Part shown: positions 8,174 through 16,541 of the stretch, piece after piece
Layout: every line of letters starts with the position of its first letter
How positions within the stretch are numbered: position 1 is the first letter of the stretch
Source of the DNA: Acidocella sp.
GTDB taxonomy: Bacteria; Pseudomonadota; Alphaproteobacteria; Acetobacterales; Acetobacteraceae
Direction of reading: 5' to 3'
Length of the DNA stretch: 38,483 nt
Assembly (NCBI GenBank): GCA_029077825.1
Contig: JAQNCT010000019.1
Span: 1-38,483 of the forward strand
Translations under genes and position numbers: made by a program
The notes under the pieces: generated by a model
The model's input: only the letters and a program-made list of their open reading frames with translations
The model's database searches: none
Told to the model about the DNA's origin: nothing

Positions 8174-8841
8174 GATGGCTTCAAACCGCGCTGGTTGGGT
8201 TGCTCGCATTACCCTCAGCAGCACAAGCTGCGCCGCAAGACCCGCAAGCGGTTAACACCGCAATCCGCCAGGCGTTAGGCCATATTGACAATAGCAGCGC
8301 CACTTTAGGTCCCATGATGGGTGCTAAATTCATGCAATCTTGCGCGGATCGTTTGGCTGTTACCATCACCGGCGTTGCGCCTTTTGAGCAGGCTGCGGTG
8401 CATTGTACATCACCAGCCTGGACCTTGTATGTTTCAGTAACGGTTGATCAGCATGCCACCATCGCGGTGACAACCAGGCCAGTCGCCGTGGGACAAACTC
8501 TGCAGTCAGCCGATGTTTCAATGCAATCCGAGCCCGTAACATCATATGCCGGCCAGCAGGTTTTTTATGACGCTGATAAGCTGGCGGGTGCAACCGCCGT
8601 GATGAACCTGCCGGCTGGCATGATTTTGACCACCAGTAATATTGCACAACCTCTGATCGTGCGTGCCGGGCAAAGCGTTGCCGTGAATATTATCAGCGGT
8701 GATGTTCAAGTCTCTCTCACCGCGATCGCCACGCAGGCGGGGCGCGTGGGAGATACGATTTTACTTACCAACCCCAGCACCGGTAAACATTTTACGGCTT
8801 TGGTGACCCCTGCCGGACCGGTAGTCAATTTGGCATTCTAA
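8170..8841 (+). CDS. flgA: Flagellar P-ring assembly chaperone FlgA
   Basis: The 223-residue protein starts with a clear Sec signal peptide (about residues 1-20, ending in AAQAA). The C-terminal half is a SAF domain: RPVAVGQTLQSADV, then VMNLPAGMILTTSNI and the closing VRAGQSVAVNI segment. FlgA is periplasmic and helps FlgI form the P ring in the peptidoglycan layer. The length is normal. The ATG overlaps the stop of the transferase fusion, so translation is probably coupled. FlgI is not in this window. Confidence 0.9.
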   Translation: MRWLQTALVGLLALPSAAQAAPQDPQAVNTAIRQALGHIDNSSATLGPMMGAKFMQSCADRLAVTITGVAPFEQAAVHCTSPAWTLYVSVTVDQHATIAVTTRPVAVGQTLQSADVSMQSEPVTSYAGQQVFYDADKLAGATAVMNLPAGMILTTSNIAQPLIVRAGQSVAVNIISGDVQVSLTAIATQAGRVGDTILLTNPSTGKHFTALVTPAGPVVNLAF

Positions 8842-8920
8842 GGCGCACAAAAATAAAACTTCGCCGAACAGGAAAACTTATGCCCTGACATTCGAATGAA
8901 TGGGTACGGCAACCTCAACC

Positions 8921-8926
8921 AAGGAG
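8921..8926 (+). promoter_or_regulatory. Ribosome binding site of flagellin
   Basis: AAGGAG lies 8 bases before ATG 8935. It supports ATG 8935 as the start rather than the in-frame ATG at 8896, since flagellins typically begin a few residues before the conserved N-terminal helix. Confidence 0.75.
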
Positions 8927-8934
8927 TTTTTCAT

Positions 8935-10392
8935 ATGTCGGCCGTCGGCTCTATTCTCACCAACCAAGGCGCACTCCAGGCGCTACAATCAATCAGCAAT
9001 ACCTCACGCACCAATAGTTCGCTGGAATCACAGCTTTCCAGCGGCTTGTCGATCAACTCGCCTGCCGATAATCCGGCGGGCTACATCACCGCGCAGGGCT
9101 TCACCTCGCAGCTCAACGGCCTTACCCAGGCGGTCTCCAATGCCAACCAGGGTGTCAGCCTGCTACAAACCGCCCAGGGCGCGCTACAACAGCAAATCGG
9201 CGTGGTGCAGCAGCTCAACTCGATCGCGGTGCAGGCGGCCAACGGCACTCAGACGCCGCAGGAAGCCCAGTCTCTGCAAAACGTCGTCAGCCAGTTGACA
9301 GGTCAGGTCTCTACAATTTCAACCCAGACTCAGTTCAACAACATCAACCTGCTTGATGGCTCATTCAGTGGCGTGCAGTTCCAGGTTGGCGCCAATGAAG
9401 GCCAGACCATCAATCTTTCGATCGGCAATACTGGTGCCGGGGCGATTGGTTTGAATGCTTCAACGGCTAAATTTGGCACGACCGGCGTGTTCAATTCCAC
9501 CAACAATGCTTCCTCCGCAAGCGGTGCTCTAACCGTAGGCGCGGCAGCCGCAGCTTATACCGCCGGTGCTTTGAAAGTGACCAGTAACAGCGGCAACACA
9601 GGCAGCGCCACCATTACGGCGTCGGAATCAGCCAAATCCATCGCGGCGGCGGTCAATCTATCCACTGGCAGCACCGGCGTTGCGGCGCAGGCATCCACCA
9701 GCATCACACTGTCGCTTACCGCTGGCACCAGTGGCGGCTTCCAGTTTGCCTTGCAGGGCAGCGGGAATTCACAGACAATCAATGCCCAAAGTGCTGCCGC
9801 ACTGGCCTCACAGATCAATGGTAACACCGCCACCAGCGGCATTACCGCTACTCTGAATTCGGCAGGCACCAAAGTGACACTGACGCAAAGCCAGGGCAAT
9901 AATATTAGCATTACCGGCGTTTCCTCCGGCTCCTTGGCCACCGGCGGCACCACGCCGCAGGTGCTCAAAACCGGCGCTGCGTCTGGCGTGGTACAAGGCC
10001 AGGTACAGCTGCAATCGAGCGAAGCCTTCAGCACGGGCGGCACGGCCAATATCGGCCTAAACAGCGCTTCAACGCTTACCTCACTTTCAGCGATTAATGT
10101 GAGTACGGTGGCTGGGGCCAATACCGCCATCAATGTGGTTAAGTTTGCCTTGCAAGGGTTAAACAACCAGGGGGGTCAGTTAGGTGCTGTGCAGCAACGG
10201 TTGCAGGCAAACATCAATAACCTGAATACCACCAGCCAGAACATTACCAACGCGCTGGGCGTGGTACAGGATGCCAACATTCCGCAGGTGAGCAACCAGC
10301 TTACCCAGGCGCAGATTCAGGCGCAGGCGGGTGTGGCAGCATTGAAGAGCTCCACCACCTTACAGCAGTCATTCCTCTCACTGCTGCCATAA
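8935..10392 (+). CDS. fliC: Flagellin
   Basis: A 485-residue flagellin. The conserved N-terminal D0/D1 region includes SSLESQLSSGLSINSPADNP, and the C-terminal D0/D1 region includes GAVQQRLQANINNLN and ends in SFLSLLP. The central domain (about residues 170-400) is low-complexity and rich in Ser, Thr, Gly, Asn and Ala, with many possible O-linked modification sites; modification is inference. The protein is secreted unfolded by the flagellar export system and polymerises into the filament. The gene has its own strong ribosome site, a 93-base upstream gap and a strong terminator, as expected for a highly expressed single-gene transcript. I could not identify a convincing sigma-28 or sigma-54 promoter. 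Confidence 0.96.
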   Translation: MSAVGSILTNQGALQALQSISNTSRTNSSLESQLSSGLSINSPADNPAGYITAQGFTSQLNGLTQAVSNANQGVSLLQTAQGALQQQIGVVQQLNSIAVQAANGTQTPQEAQSLQNVVSQLTGQVSTISTQTQFNNINLLDGSFSGVQFQVGANEGQTINLSIGNTGAGAIGLNASTAKFGTTGVFNSTNNASSASGALTVGAAAAAYTAGALKVTSNSGNTGSATITASESAKSIAAAVNLSTGSTGVAAQASTSITLSLTAGTSGGFQFALQGSGNSQTINAQSAAALASQINGNTATSGITATLNSAGTKVTLTQSQGNNISITGVSSGSLATGGTTPQVLKTGAASGVVQGQVQLQSSEAFSTGGTANIGLNSASTLTSLSAINVSTVAGANTAINVVKFALQGLNNQGGQLGAVQQRLQANINNLNTTSQNITNALGVVQDANIPQVSNQLTQAQIQAQAGVAALKSSTTLQQSFLSLLP

Positions 10393-10404
10393 TTCGTGCC
10401 TATT

Positions 10405-10440
10405 GTCGGCCAGGGTTTGCCCTGGCCGGCAGCTTTTTTG
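10405..10440 (+). terminator. Intrinsic terminator after flagellin
   Basis: A GC-rich stem (about 11 bp, GTCGGCCAGGG pairing with CCCTGGCCGGC) with a 3-4 base loop, followed by a run of six T at 10434-10439. It starts 12 bases after the flagellin stop and should separate flagellin from fliD. Confidence 0.9.
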
Positions 10441-10460
10441 GTTTTTGAACGGGTGTTATT

Positions 10461-11843
10461 ATGAGCGGTACAGTTTCCTCCCTTGGCTCCAGCCAGGTCA
10501 ACTCACAATTGGCGGCGGTGCAGGCGCGTTTGCAAAAGCCTATCACGCAATTACAAACGCAGGTAGCAACCGAAAAAACTAGTATCTCAGCCTGGGGTGC
10601 CATTCAGGGTACAATTTCATCTCTTTCAGGGGCGCTTGCGGGCATTAAGGATGTTTCAAGCATCGTCAACCGCTCCGCCACCAGCTCGGCCACAACAGTT
10701 GCAACGGCAACTGCCACCAACACCTCACAAACCGGGCAGTATAATCTCACCAACATTACATTGGCCAAGCAGCAGGAAATATATTCCGCCGTGCAAACAT
10801 CTGCCTCGGCGCCGCTTAGCTCTGGTGGCTCTCTGACCATTACGCTGAAGTCTGGTAAAACCGAAAATGTGCCGGTGGCTGCCAGCAGCGCCACACTCAA
10901 TGGCATCGCACAGGCCATTAACAAATTAAGTGGCGGGGTTAAAGCCAGCATCATCGGCGGCACCGGCGGCTCGCGGTTGGTATTACAAAGCAGCGCCACC
11001 GGTGGTAGCCAGTCTTTTACTGTGGCTGGTACTGGTGGTTTGGCAAAATTCAGCTATTCGCCAACAAGCCCTGCCGGGAGCAGCAACTTCACGCTGGCCC
11101 AAGCAGCCAGCAGCGCTAATTTAAAAATTAATGGTGTGCCGGTTACAAATACCAATAATACCCTCACCACCGCGGTAGCAGGTGTCACCATAAATCTGGC
11201 GGCATCAGGCAGCACCAAAGTTACGGTTGGGTCATCACCTGGGGCTGTTGCCGGAGCACTAGACTCTGTTGCCACCAGCTTAAATTCAGCTATTGCCGCC
11301 ATCACAAAGCAAACCGCTTACGTGCCGGCCTCCTCTGCCAACGCAGCATCAGCCTCATCGGCAAAAGCTGGGCCGTTGCTTGGCAATTTTGCAGCATCTG
11401 ACCTTTCAAACCAACTTCTTACAGCCGTTACCGGTGCCGCGGCCAGCGGGGTTACCTCAAACAGCGTTGGGCTAACGGTTAGCAGTACCGGTGCGGTTTC
11501 ATTTAACAGCGGAACCTTTGCCACCGCTTACGCTGCCAACCCAAAGGGTGTGGCCTCGCTGGTTTCACAGATTTATAAAACCCTCAGCTCTGTTACCACC
11601 AGCGCCATTGGCAGCGGGTCTAGCGGTGCAAACAAAGGCTTTATCAATGCCCAAACAACATCGCTCCAAAGCCAGATAACCTCGCTCACCAGTGAGGCTG
11701 GTCAGATTGCGAAAAATAATAATAATGAGCTACAAATTCTCATTCAACAATATACCGTTTCAGAAGCCGCTGCGACCTCAGCTGCTACCACTCAGGCCTA
11801 TTTGAGCATCTTCAGCAGTGCCAGCACTTCGAGCAAAGGATAA
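10461..11843 (+). CDS. fliD: Flagellar filament cap protein FliD (HAP2)
   Basis: A 460-residue protein. The N-terminal helix (QLAAVQARLQKPITQLQTQV) and the internal ANLKINGVPVTNTNNTL-TTAVAGVTINL segment (near residues 220-250) are typical of FliD, as is the C-terminal Gln/Ser-rich helical region with QIAKNNNNELQIL. FliD forms the cap at the filament tip and guides flagellin folding. It lies after the flagellin terminator and 6 bases before fliS, the usual fliC-fliD-fliS order. The ribosome site upstream of ATG 10461 is weak. The fourteen residues from about 285 to 300 are Ala/Ser-rich and probably a flexible linker. Confidence 0.93.
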   Translation: MSGTVSSLGSSQVNSQLAAVQARLQKPITQLQTQVATEKTSISAWGAIQGTISSLSGALAGIKDVSSIVNRSATSSATTVATATATNTSQTGQYNLTNITLAKQQEIYSAVQTSASAPLSSGGSLTITLKSGKTENVPVAASSATLNGIAQAINKLSGGVKASIIGGTGGSRLVLQSSATGGSQSFTVAGTGGLAKFSYSPTSPAGSSNFTLAQAASSANLKINGVPVTNTNNTLTTAVAGVTINLAASGSTKVTVGSSPGAVAGALDSVATSLNSAIAAITKQTAYVPASSANAASASSAKAGPLLGNFAASDLSNQLLTAVTGAAASGVTSNSVGLTVSSTGAVSFNSGTFATAYAANPKGVASLVSQIYKTLSSVTTSAIGSGSSGANKGFINAQTTSLQSQITSLTSEAGQIAKNNNNELQILIQQYTVSEAAATSAATTQAYLSIFSSASTSSKG

Positions 11844-11849
11844 CGTGTC

Positions 11850-12230
11850 ATGATCGTGCAAATGTTAGAGGGCTACCGTGCCAGCATGTTTGATGGGTTG
11901 CCTGGCGTGCACTGGCTCCGGCCGGGCTGGCGCGGCCTGCGGCTGTATGGACGCAAAGCTAAAATTGCCATTATTGACGGCAACATGCTTGAAAAAGCTG
12001 AGATGATACGCCGGGCCGATGAATTGTTAACCTTGCTTACCGGCATTTTGGAAACCGATGAAAACAGCACGCTTGGCCCCGCCTTAATGAATATTTACAG
12101 CGCTCTGCGCACCACCTTACTGCGCGCCAACATCAATGACGACCTGACTGCGCTGGATGAATACGACAACGCTCTGGTAACGTTGGACGGGCACATGATG
12201 CAAGGCATTGAGAACGAACAAGCCGCATGA
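11850..12230 (+). CDS. fliS: Flagellin export chaperone FliS, divergent
   Basis: A 126-residue helical protein with the size, place and C-terminal pattern of FliS (ALMNIYSALRTTLLRANINDDLTALDEYDNAL). FliS binds the C-terminal helix of flagellin in the cytoplasm and prevents premature polymerisation. The N-terminal third is unusual: the segment HWLRPGWRGLRLYGRKAKIA, rich in Arg and Trp, replaces the common LVLMLYDGAI-type segment. An AAGGA ribosome site precedes ATG 11850. The stop overlaps the flgM start (ATGA). The assignment is good for family and weaker for conserved surface residues. Confidence 0.82.
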   Translation: MIVQMLEGYRASMFDGLPGVHWLRPGWRGLRLYGRKAKIAIIDGNMLEKAEMIRRADELLTLLTGILETDENSTLGPALMNIYSALRTTLLRANINDDLTALDEYDNALVTLDGHMMQGIENEQAA

Positions 12231-12532
12231 CAAACATCATCAACTCTGGCATGCCCAGCCAAACTATCGGCGATGCGCCAGCCTCCAGCAACGTCCGGCT
12301 GGCTACCCCCCAGGCCCAAGGCGGCACAGCCACCGCAACCAGCGAGGCTGTCACTGTGAGTGCCAACGCCCAGGTGACCACCCAGTTGCTTGATGCAGCC
12401 CGGGCATCAGATGGCGTCAACAGTTCCGCCGTGGCGCAAATCCGCACCGGAATCCAGGCCGGCACCTACAATGTCACACCGGAAGCATTAGCCAACGCCA
12501 TTGCTGCTGCACTGAAGGGTCGAACATCATGA
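12227..12532 (+). CDS. flgM: Anti-sigma-28 factor FlgM
   Basis: A 101-residue protein. The N-terminal half is disordered-looking and rich in Thr, Ala, Ser and Gln. The C-terminal half has the FlgM signature VAQIRTGIQAGTYNVTPEALANAI. FlgM binds the flagellar sigma factor FliA until the hook is complete, when it is exported and late genes are released. Overlaps of 4 bases link it to fliS upstream and to the FlgN-like gene downstream, an arrangement that would balance the late-gene regulators. It implies that the organism encodes sigma-28 elsewhere. Confidence 0.88.
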   Translation: MTNIINSGMPSQTIGDAPASSNVRLATPQAQGGTATATSEAVTVSANAQVTTQLLDAARASDGVNSSAVAQIRTGIQAGTYNVTPEALANAIAAALKGRTS

Positions 12533-12993
12533 ATGAAGGCGCGCAATGGATACGGGTACTATCAATCCAGGATAGCCAGAATGTCACGAAAATTCTGGGA
12601 AAAGGGCTTGGGCTTGTCGAAGATATCAGCCAAAAGCTGCAAAATTTGAATGATCTGATGCTAACCGGCAAACCGCATGAGATTGCCGACGCGGCGATGG
12701 CAATTGAAGCCGCTTTGAAAGGCGCCTCACCGGCATTTGCTGATATTACCAGAACCATGGAGGCGCTGGGCGCCGGTACGCTGCAAGCGGCAGCTGACCA
12801 GTTGCGGTTAACCGAACAGAATGACGCCGCCAGCCTGATCGACGCGTTACGTCACGCACTGTCACGCTTCGCCAAACGCTCGGTAGATGCTAACCGTCGC
12901 GCCGTGCAGCTGAACCGCGGCATCAATAGCACCCTGAAATCCCTGCAGTCACTTGGAATTCAGGAAAATGGTCGGCTTATTGCAGAGGCTTAG
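12529..12993 (+). CDS. flgN: FlgN-like flagellar export chaperone
   Basis: A 154-residue, mainly helical protein directly after flgM. Its C-terminal segment LNRGINSTLKSLQSLGIQENG fits the FlgN family, which chaperones the hook-associated proteins FlgK and FlgL and links export to FlgM translation. FlgN sequences are poorly conserved, so position is much of the evidence. The ATG overlaps the flgM stop. The stop TAG (12991-12993) overlaps the stop of the convergent asd gene in the shared bases TTAG. Confidence 0.75.
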   Translation: MNEGAQWIRVLSIQDSQNVTKILGKGLGLVEDISQKLQNLNDLMLTGKPHEIADAAMAIEAALKGASPAFADITRTMEALGAGTLQAAADQLRLTEQNDAASLIDALRHALSRFAKRSVDANRRAVQLNRGINSTLKSLQSLGIQENGRLIAEA

Positions 12994-14021
12994 GCGGCTT
13001 GTTTGGCCAGCAAATTCTGCGCCACCAATACTTCGGCGATCTGCACGGCGTTCAATGCCGCACCCTTGCGCAGATTGTCCGAGACGCACCAGAAAGCCAA
13101 ACCATGCCGCACGGTATGGTCGATCCGGATACGCGAGACATACACCGCATCTTCACCCTGCGACTCAGCCGGGGTGATGTAGCCGCCGTCTTCGCGCGTA
13201 TCATGCACAATCACGCCAGGCGCATGGCGCAGGGCAGCGCGGGCTTCATTTAAGGTAATCGGATTCTCAAACTCCACATGCACAGCCTCGGCATGGCCGA
13301 TAAATACCGGCACGCGCACGCATGTGGCAATCACCGCGATATGAGGATCAAGAATTTTCTTGGTCTCAACCGCCATCTTCCATTCTTCCTTGGTTGCACC
13401 GTCTTCCATGAACACATCAATCTGTGGGATCACATTGAAGGCGATATCTTTTTGGAAAATCTGCGGCGGGTTTTTGTCATGCACGTAATGTACTTTGGTG
13501 TTCGCCAACAGCTCATCCATGCCTTCCTTGCCGGCACCTGAAACCGATTGATAGGTGGCCACCACCACGCGCTTGATTTTGAATTTATCATGCAAGGGTT
13601 TTAACGCCACCACCATCTGAATGGTTGAGCAATTCGGGTTAGCGATGATGTTGCGCTTGGCAAAGCCTTGCAGCGCCTGCGGGTTCACTTCCGGCACCAC
13701 CAGCGGAATTTCCGGGTCCATCCGAAATTGCGAGGTGTTATCGATGACAACACAACCAGCCGCAGCCGCGCGCGGAGCATGAATGGCAGAAACCGACGCG
13801 CCCGGTGAGAACAAGGCGATATCCCAACCAGTGAAATCAAATTTTTCAAGATTCTTCACGGTCAACACCCGGTCCTCACCAAACGAGACCTGGCTGCCAG
13901 CCGAGCGACCAGACGCCAAAGCCGCGACCTCCGAGATCGGGAAGTTACGCTCTGAGAGCGTTTTCAGGATCTCGCGCCCCACTGCACCGGTGGCACCGAC
14001 AACCGCAACCCTGAACGACAT
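12990..14021 (-). CDS. asd: Aspartate-semialdehyde dehydrogenase
   Basis: The 343-residue enzyme reduces aspartyl phosphate to aspartate semialdehyde with NADPH, the branch point to lysine, diaminopimelate, threonine and methionine. It shows the Rossmann loop VGATGAVGRE, the catalytic cysteine in NPNCSTIQ (C131), and conserved ETKKIL, RVPVF and HAEAVHVEF segments. The start is placed at ATG 14021, preceded by GGAG at a normal distance, rather than the TTG two codons upstream. The 138-base gap to the divergent PaaG-type gene should hold the promoters of both. The stop overlaps the end of the flgN-like gene. Confidence 0.96.
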   Translation of the reverse strand: MSFRVAVVGATGAVGREILKTLSERNFPISEVAALASGRSAGSQVSFGEDRVLTVKNLEKFDFTGWDIALFSPGASVSAIHAPRAAAAGCVVIDNTSQFRMDPEIPLVVPEVNPQALQGFAKRNIIANPNCSTIQMVVALKPLHDKFKIKRVVVATYQSVSGAGKEGMDELLANTKVHYVHDKNPPQIFQKDIAFNVIPQIDVFMEDGATKEEWKMAVETKKILDPHIAVIATCVRVPVFIGHAEAVHVEFENPITLNEARAALRHAPGVIVHDTREDGGYITPAESQGEDAVYVSRIRIDHTVRHGLAFWCVSDNLRKGAALNAVQIAEVLVAQNLLAKQAA

Positions 14022-14159
14022 GGCCAAAACTCCAAATGAAACAAAGAGGCTCCGGGTAGAGCCAAATCAGCCATTCCGCAAGGTGATTGCGGCCAATCCT
14101 GCCTTGCTAAGGCTACCCAGCTCTGGCAGGTTGACGTAAACGTTAAAGGAGTCAGGGAC

Positions 14160-14942
14160 ATGAACGCCGTTCTCATCGAGATTAAAAATGCCGTCTGCGT
14201 AATCACCCTCAACCGGCCTGACAGGCTGAATGCGCTGAACGCTGACATTCATACCGGCTTGCGCGAAGCCTTTGATAAAATTGAGAGTTATGACGAAATC
14301 AGAGCGGTTCTCCTCACCGGCACCGGTCGTGGCTTCTGCGCTGGGGCGGATTTGATGCAAAGCCTCTCTGGCGGCACGCGCGATCTCGGTGCCAGCATCG
14401 ATAAGGATTACAATCCGCTGGTACGCCGGATGCGGGCCTGCCCGAAGCCAATTGTGTGCGCCGTGAACGGTATCGCCACCGGCGCCGGCATGAATTTGGC
14501 ATTGGCCGGCGATATTATCATCGCCGCCAGGTCTGCTACGTTTGCCCAGGGCTTCATCCGTATCGGCCTGATCCCTGACGCGGGCGGCACCTACTTCCTG
14601 CCCCGGCTAATCGGTGAAGCCCGCGCCCGTGCTATGGCAATGCTGGGAGAAACCATTAGTGCCACCCAAGCTGAGGCTTTTGGGTTGGTGTATAAAATAT
14701 TTGATGACACCACTTTCGCCGCAGAGGCTTTGGCGTTGGCAACGTCTCTGGCAGCCAAGCCGACGCAGGCACTAGCCGCCATGAAGCAGGCTTTCAATGT
14801 ATCAGCCAACAACACGCTGGATGCCCAGCTTGATCTCGAACGGGATTTGCAGCGTGACATGGGAACCACGCCGGACTTCGCCGAAGGGGTAAAAGCCTTC
14901 ATCGAAAAGCGCCCGGCGGTATTTACTGGCAAGCCCGCCTGA
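14160..14942 (+). CDS. PaaG-type enoyl-CoA hydratase/isomerase
   Basis: A 260-residue crotonase-fold protein. GRGFCAGADL and GIATGAGMNLALAGDI form the oxyanion hole, and D140 in LIPDAGGTYFLPR matches the catalytic Asp of PaaG. The sequence strongly resembles E. coli PaaG (ring 1,2-epoxyphenylacetyl-CoA isomerase), including NPLVRRM..., TNTLDAQLDLERD-like and FTGK endings. No other phenylacetate gene is in the window, so it may instead act in fatty acid or other acyl-CoA turnover. Its stop is immediately followed by the stop of convergent pepA, with no gap. Confidence 0.85.
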   Translation: MNAVLIEIKNAVCVITLNRPDRLNALNADIHTGLREAFDKIESYDEIRAVLLTGTGRGFCAGADLMQSLSGGTRDLGASIDKDYNPLVRRMRACPKPIVCAVNGIATGAGMNLALAGDIIIAARSATFAQGFIRIGLIPDAGGTYFLPRLIGEARARAMAMLGETISATQAEAFGLVYKIFDDTTFAAEALALATSLAAKPTQALAAMKQAFNVSANNTLDAQLDLERDLQRDMGTTPDFAEGVKAFIEKRPAVFTGKPA

Positions 14943-16454
14943 TCAGCCCTCAAAATTATCCTGCACCAAACGGTCCAACAGCCGCACGCCAAAGGCTGTT
15001 GCACCTTTGGGGGTGACAGCGGTGTCCTTACCCGCCCAGGCCATGCCGGCGATATCCAGATGCGCCCAGGGCTTGCCGTTGACAAAACGTTGCAAAAATT
15101 GTGCGGCTGTAATCGAACCACCCGCCCGCCCGCCGCCGATGTTTTTCACATCGGCAATGTCAGAATTTAGATTTTTATCATAGCTCTCGCCCAGCGGCGC
15201 CAGCGGCATCCGCCACAGCCCCTCGCCAGTTTGCTTACCCGCGGCCAGCAGTTTTTCAGACAGTTCATCATTATTGCTGAACAGCCCAGCATATTCGTGG
15301 CCCAGCCCGACAATGATGGCGCCGGTCAGGGTGGCCAAATTCACCATATATTTCGGGGCAAAGCGCTCCTGCGCGTAATACAGCACATCGGCCAGCACCA
15401 ACCTGCCTTCAGCATCGGTATTGAGCACCTCAATGGTTTGGCCTGAATAGGATTTCACCACATCGCCTGGCCGGATAGCGGTGCCGGATGGCATGTTTTC
15501 AACCAAACCAATCAGCCCCACCGCATCCACTTTGGCTTTGCGCCCGGCTAAAGCGGCCATCAAGCCCGTTACGGTGCCGGCACCTGCCATGTCCCACTTC
15601 ATATCTTCCATCCCGGCAGCGGGTTTGATGGAAATGCCGCCAGTATCAAAAGTGACACCTTTACCGATGAAGGCGATTGGGTCCTTGAGCTTTTTAGATT
15701 TTTTACCCTCCGCCGTTGTAGCGCCTGAGGCACCGGCCCACTGCATCACCACCATGCGGGATTCCCTGGCACTGCCCCAGCCAACACAGAGCAGCGAGCC
15801 AAAGCCAAGTTTTTCAAGATCTTTTTTGTCAAAAATCTCAACCTTGATGCCAAGCTTCCTCAAAGCCTCGGTGCGGTTGGCAAATTCCTCAGGATAAAGC
15901 TCATTGGCGGGTTCCGTTACCAAGTTGCGGGTAAGCTCAACCCCTTCAGCCACGGCCGCCAAGGGCGCATAGGCAGCTTCGCACTTTACCACAGAAGCGT
16001 TGAGGATTTTGAAGCTGGCCAATTTGGGCTTTTCATCTTCCTTCTCATTGGTGCGGTATTTGTCAAACCGGTAGGAGCGCAAACGTGCCCCTAAACCTAT
16101 ATGTGCCGCCAGTTCGGGGGAAAGTTTATCAGCCAGCACCGTTGCTTCAGTATCTTTCACCAAAGCAGCCTGTGCAGCACCTCCGAGCTCTTCCGCCTGT
16201 TTGGCGTTGAAGCTGTCAGCCTTGCCAATGCCCAGCAACAACACACGCTTCAACCCGGCACCAGGGGCAAGCAAGCTAGCCGATTGGCCCTTTTTGCCGG
16301 TGAAACTCGCCGCCTCCATCGCCCGGCCAAAACCGCCGTTCAGGGCTTTGTCCAACGCCGCGGCGAGGCCCTCAAGCGCCCCACCTTCCGCGATTGGAAC
16401 CACCAGCACACCGGATTTAGGCAATACGGCTTTGGCAAAGGCAATCTGCAACAT
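14943..16454 (-). CDS. pepA: Leucyl aminopeptidase (cytosol aminopeptidase, M17)
   Basis: A 503-residue, full-length M17 peptidase. The C-terminal catalytic domain has the metal-binding signature NTDAEGRL starting at residue 345, the upstream GKGVTFDTGGISIKP segment with the lysine and Asp ligands, and WDMAGAG. It removes N-terminal Leu and other residues from peptides using two metal ions, as a cytosolic hexamer. The N-terminal macrodomain-like part is complete. GGAG lies six bases before the ATG. It is divergent from cysQ (87 bases between starts). Its stop abuts the stop of the PaaG-type gene. Confidence 0.96.
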   Translation of the reverse strand: MLQIAFAKAVLPKSGVLVVPIAEGGALEGLAAALDKALNGGFGRAMEAASFTGKKGQSASLLAPGAGLKRVLLLGIGKADSFNAKQAEELGGAAQAALVKDTEATVLADKLSPELAAHIGLGARLRSYRFDKYRTNEKEDEKPKLASFKILNASVVKCEAAYAPLAAVAEGVELTRNLVTEPANELYPEEFANRTEALRKLGIKVEIFDKKDLEKLGFGSLLCVGWGSARESRMVVMQWAGASGATTAEGKKSKKLKDPIAFIGKGVTFDTGGISIKPAAGMEDMKWDMAGAGTVTGLMAALAGRKAKVDAVGLIGLVENMPSGTAIRPGDVVKSYSGQTIEVLNTDAEGRLVLADVLYYAQERFAPKYMVNLATLTGAIIVGLGHEYAGLFSNNDELSEKLLAAGKQTGEGLWRMPLAPLGESYDKNLNSDIADVKNIGGGRAGGSITAAQFLQRFVNGKPWAHLDIAGMAWAGKDTAVTPKGATAFGVRLLDRLVQDNFEG

Positions 16455-16541
16455 TCAAGGACTCCATATTATTTACCTAGCTTCACCATAACAGGGCGGC
16501 AGCACTTGGCGAGGGGTGGAATCCAAGGCTATCAGCCAAGC

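Noticed and set aside
8829-8848. TTGGCATTCTAAGGCGCA upstream of flagellin as a sigma-54 promoter
   Set aside because: The GC element is displaced by one base relative to the required GG-to-GC spacing, and the -12 TTGC is not matched. Its left half lies within the end of flgA.
8850-8880. TAAAACTTCGCCGAACA as a sigma-28 promoter of flagellin
   Set aside because: TAAA and GCCGA are only 5 bases apart instead of about 15.
9555-10166. 203-codon minus-strand ORF within flagellin
   Set aside because: Hydrophobic, low-complexity shadow of the Ser/Thr/Ala-rich flagellin coding strand with no ribosome site.
16101-16541. N-terminal extension of CysQ of 147 codons
   Set aside because: It is antisense to pepA and carries no homology to the phosphatase family; ATG 16542 gives the normal length.
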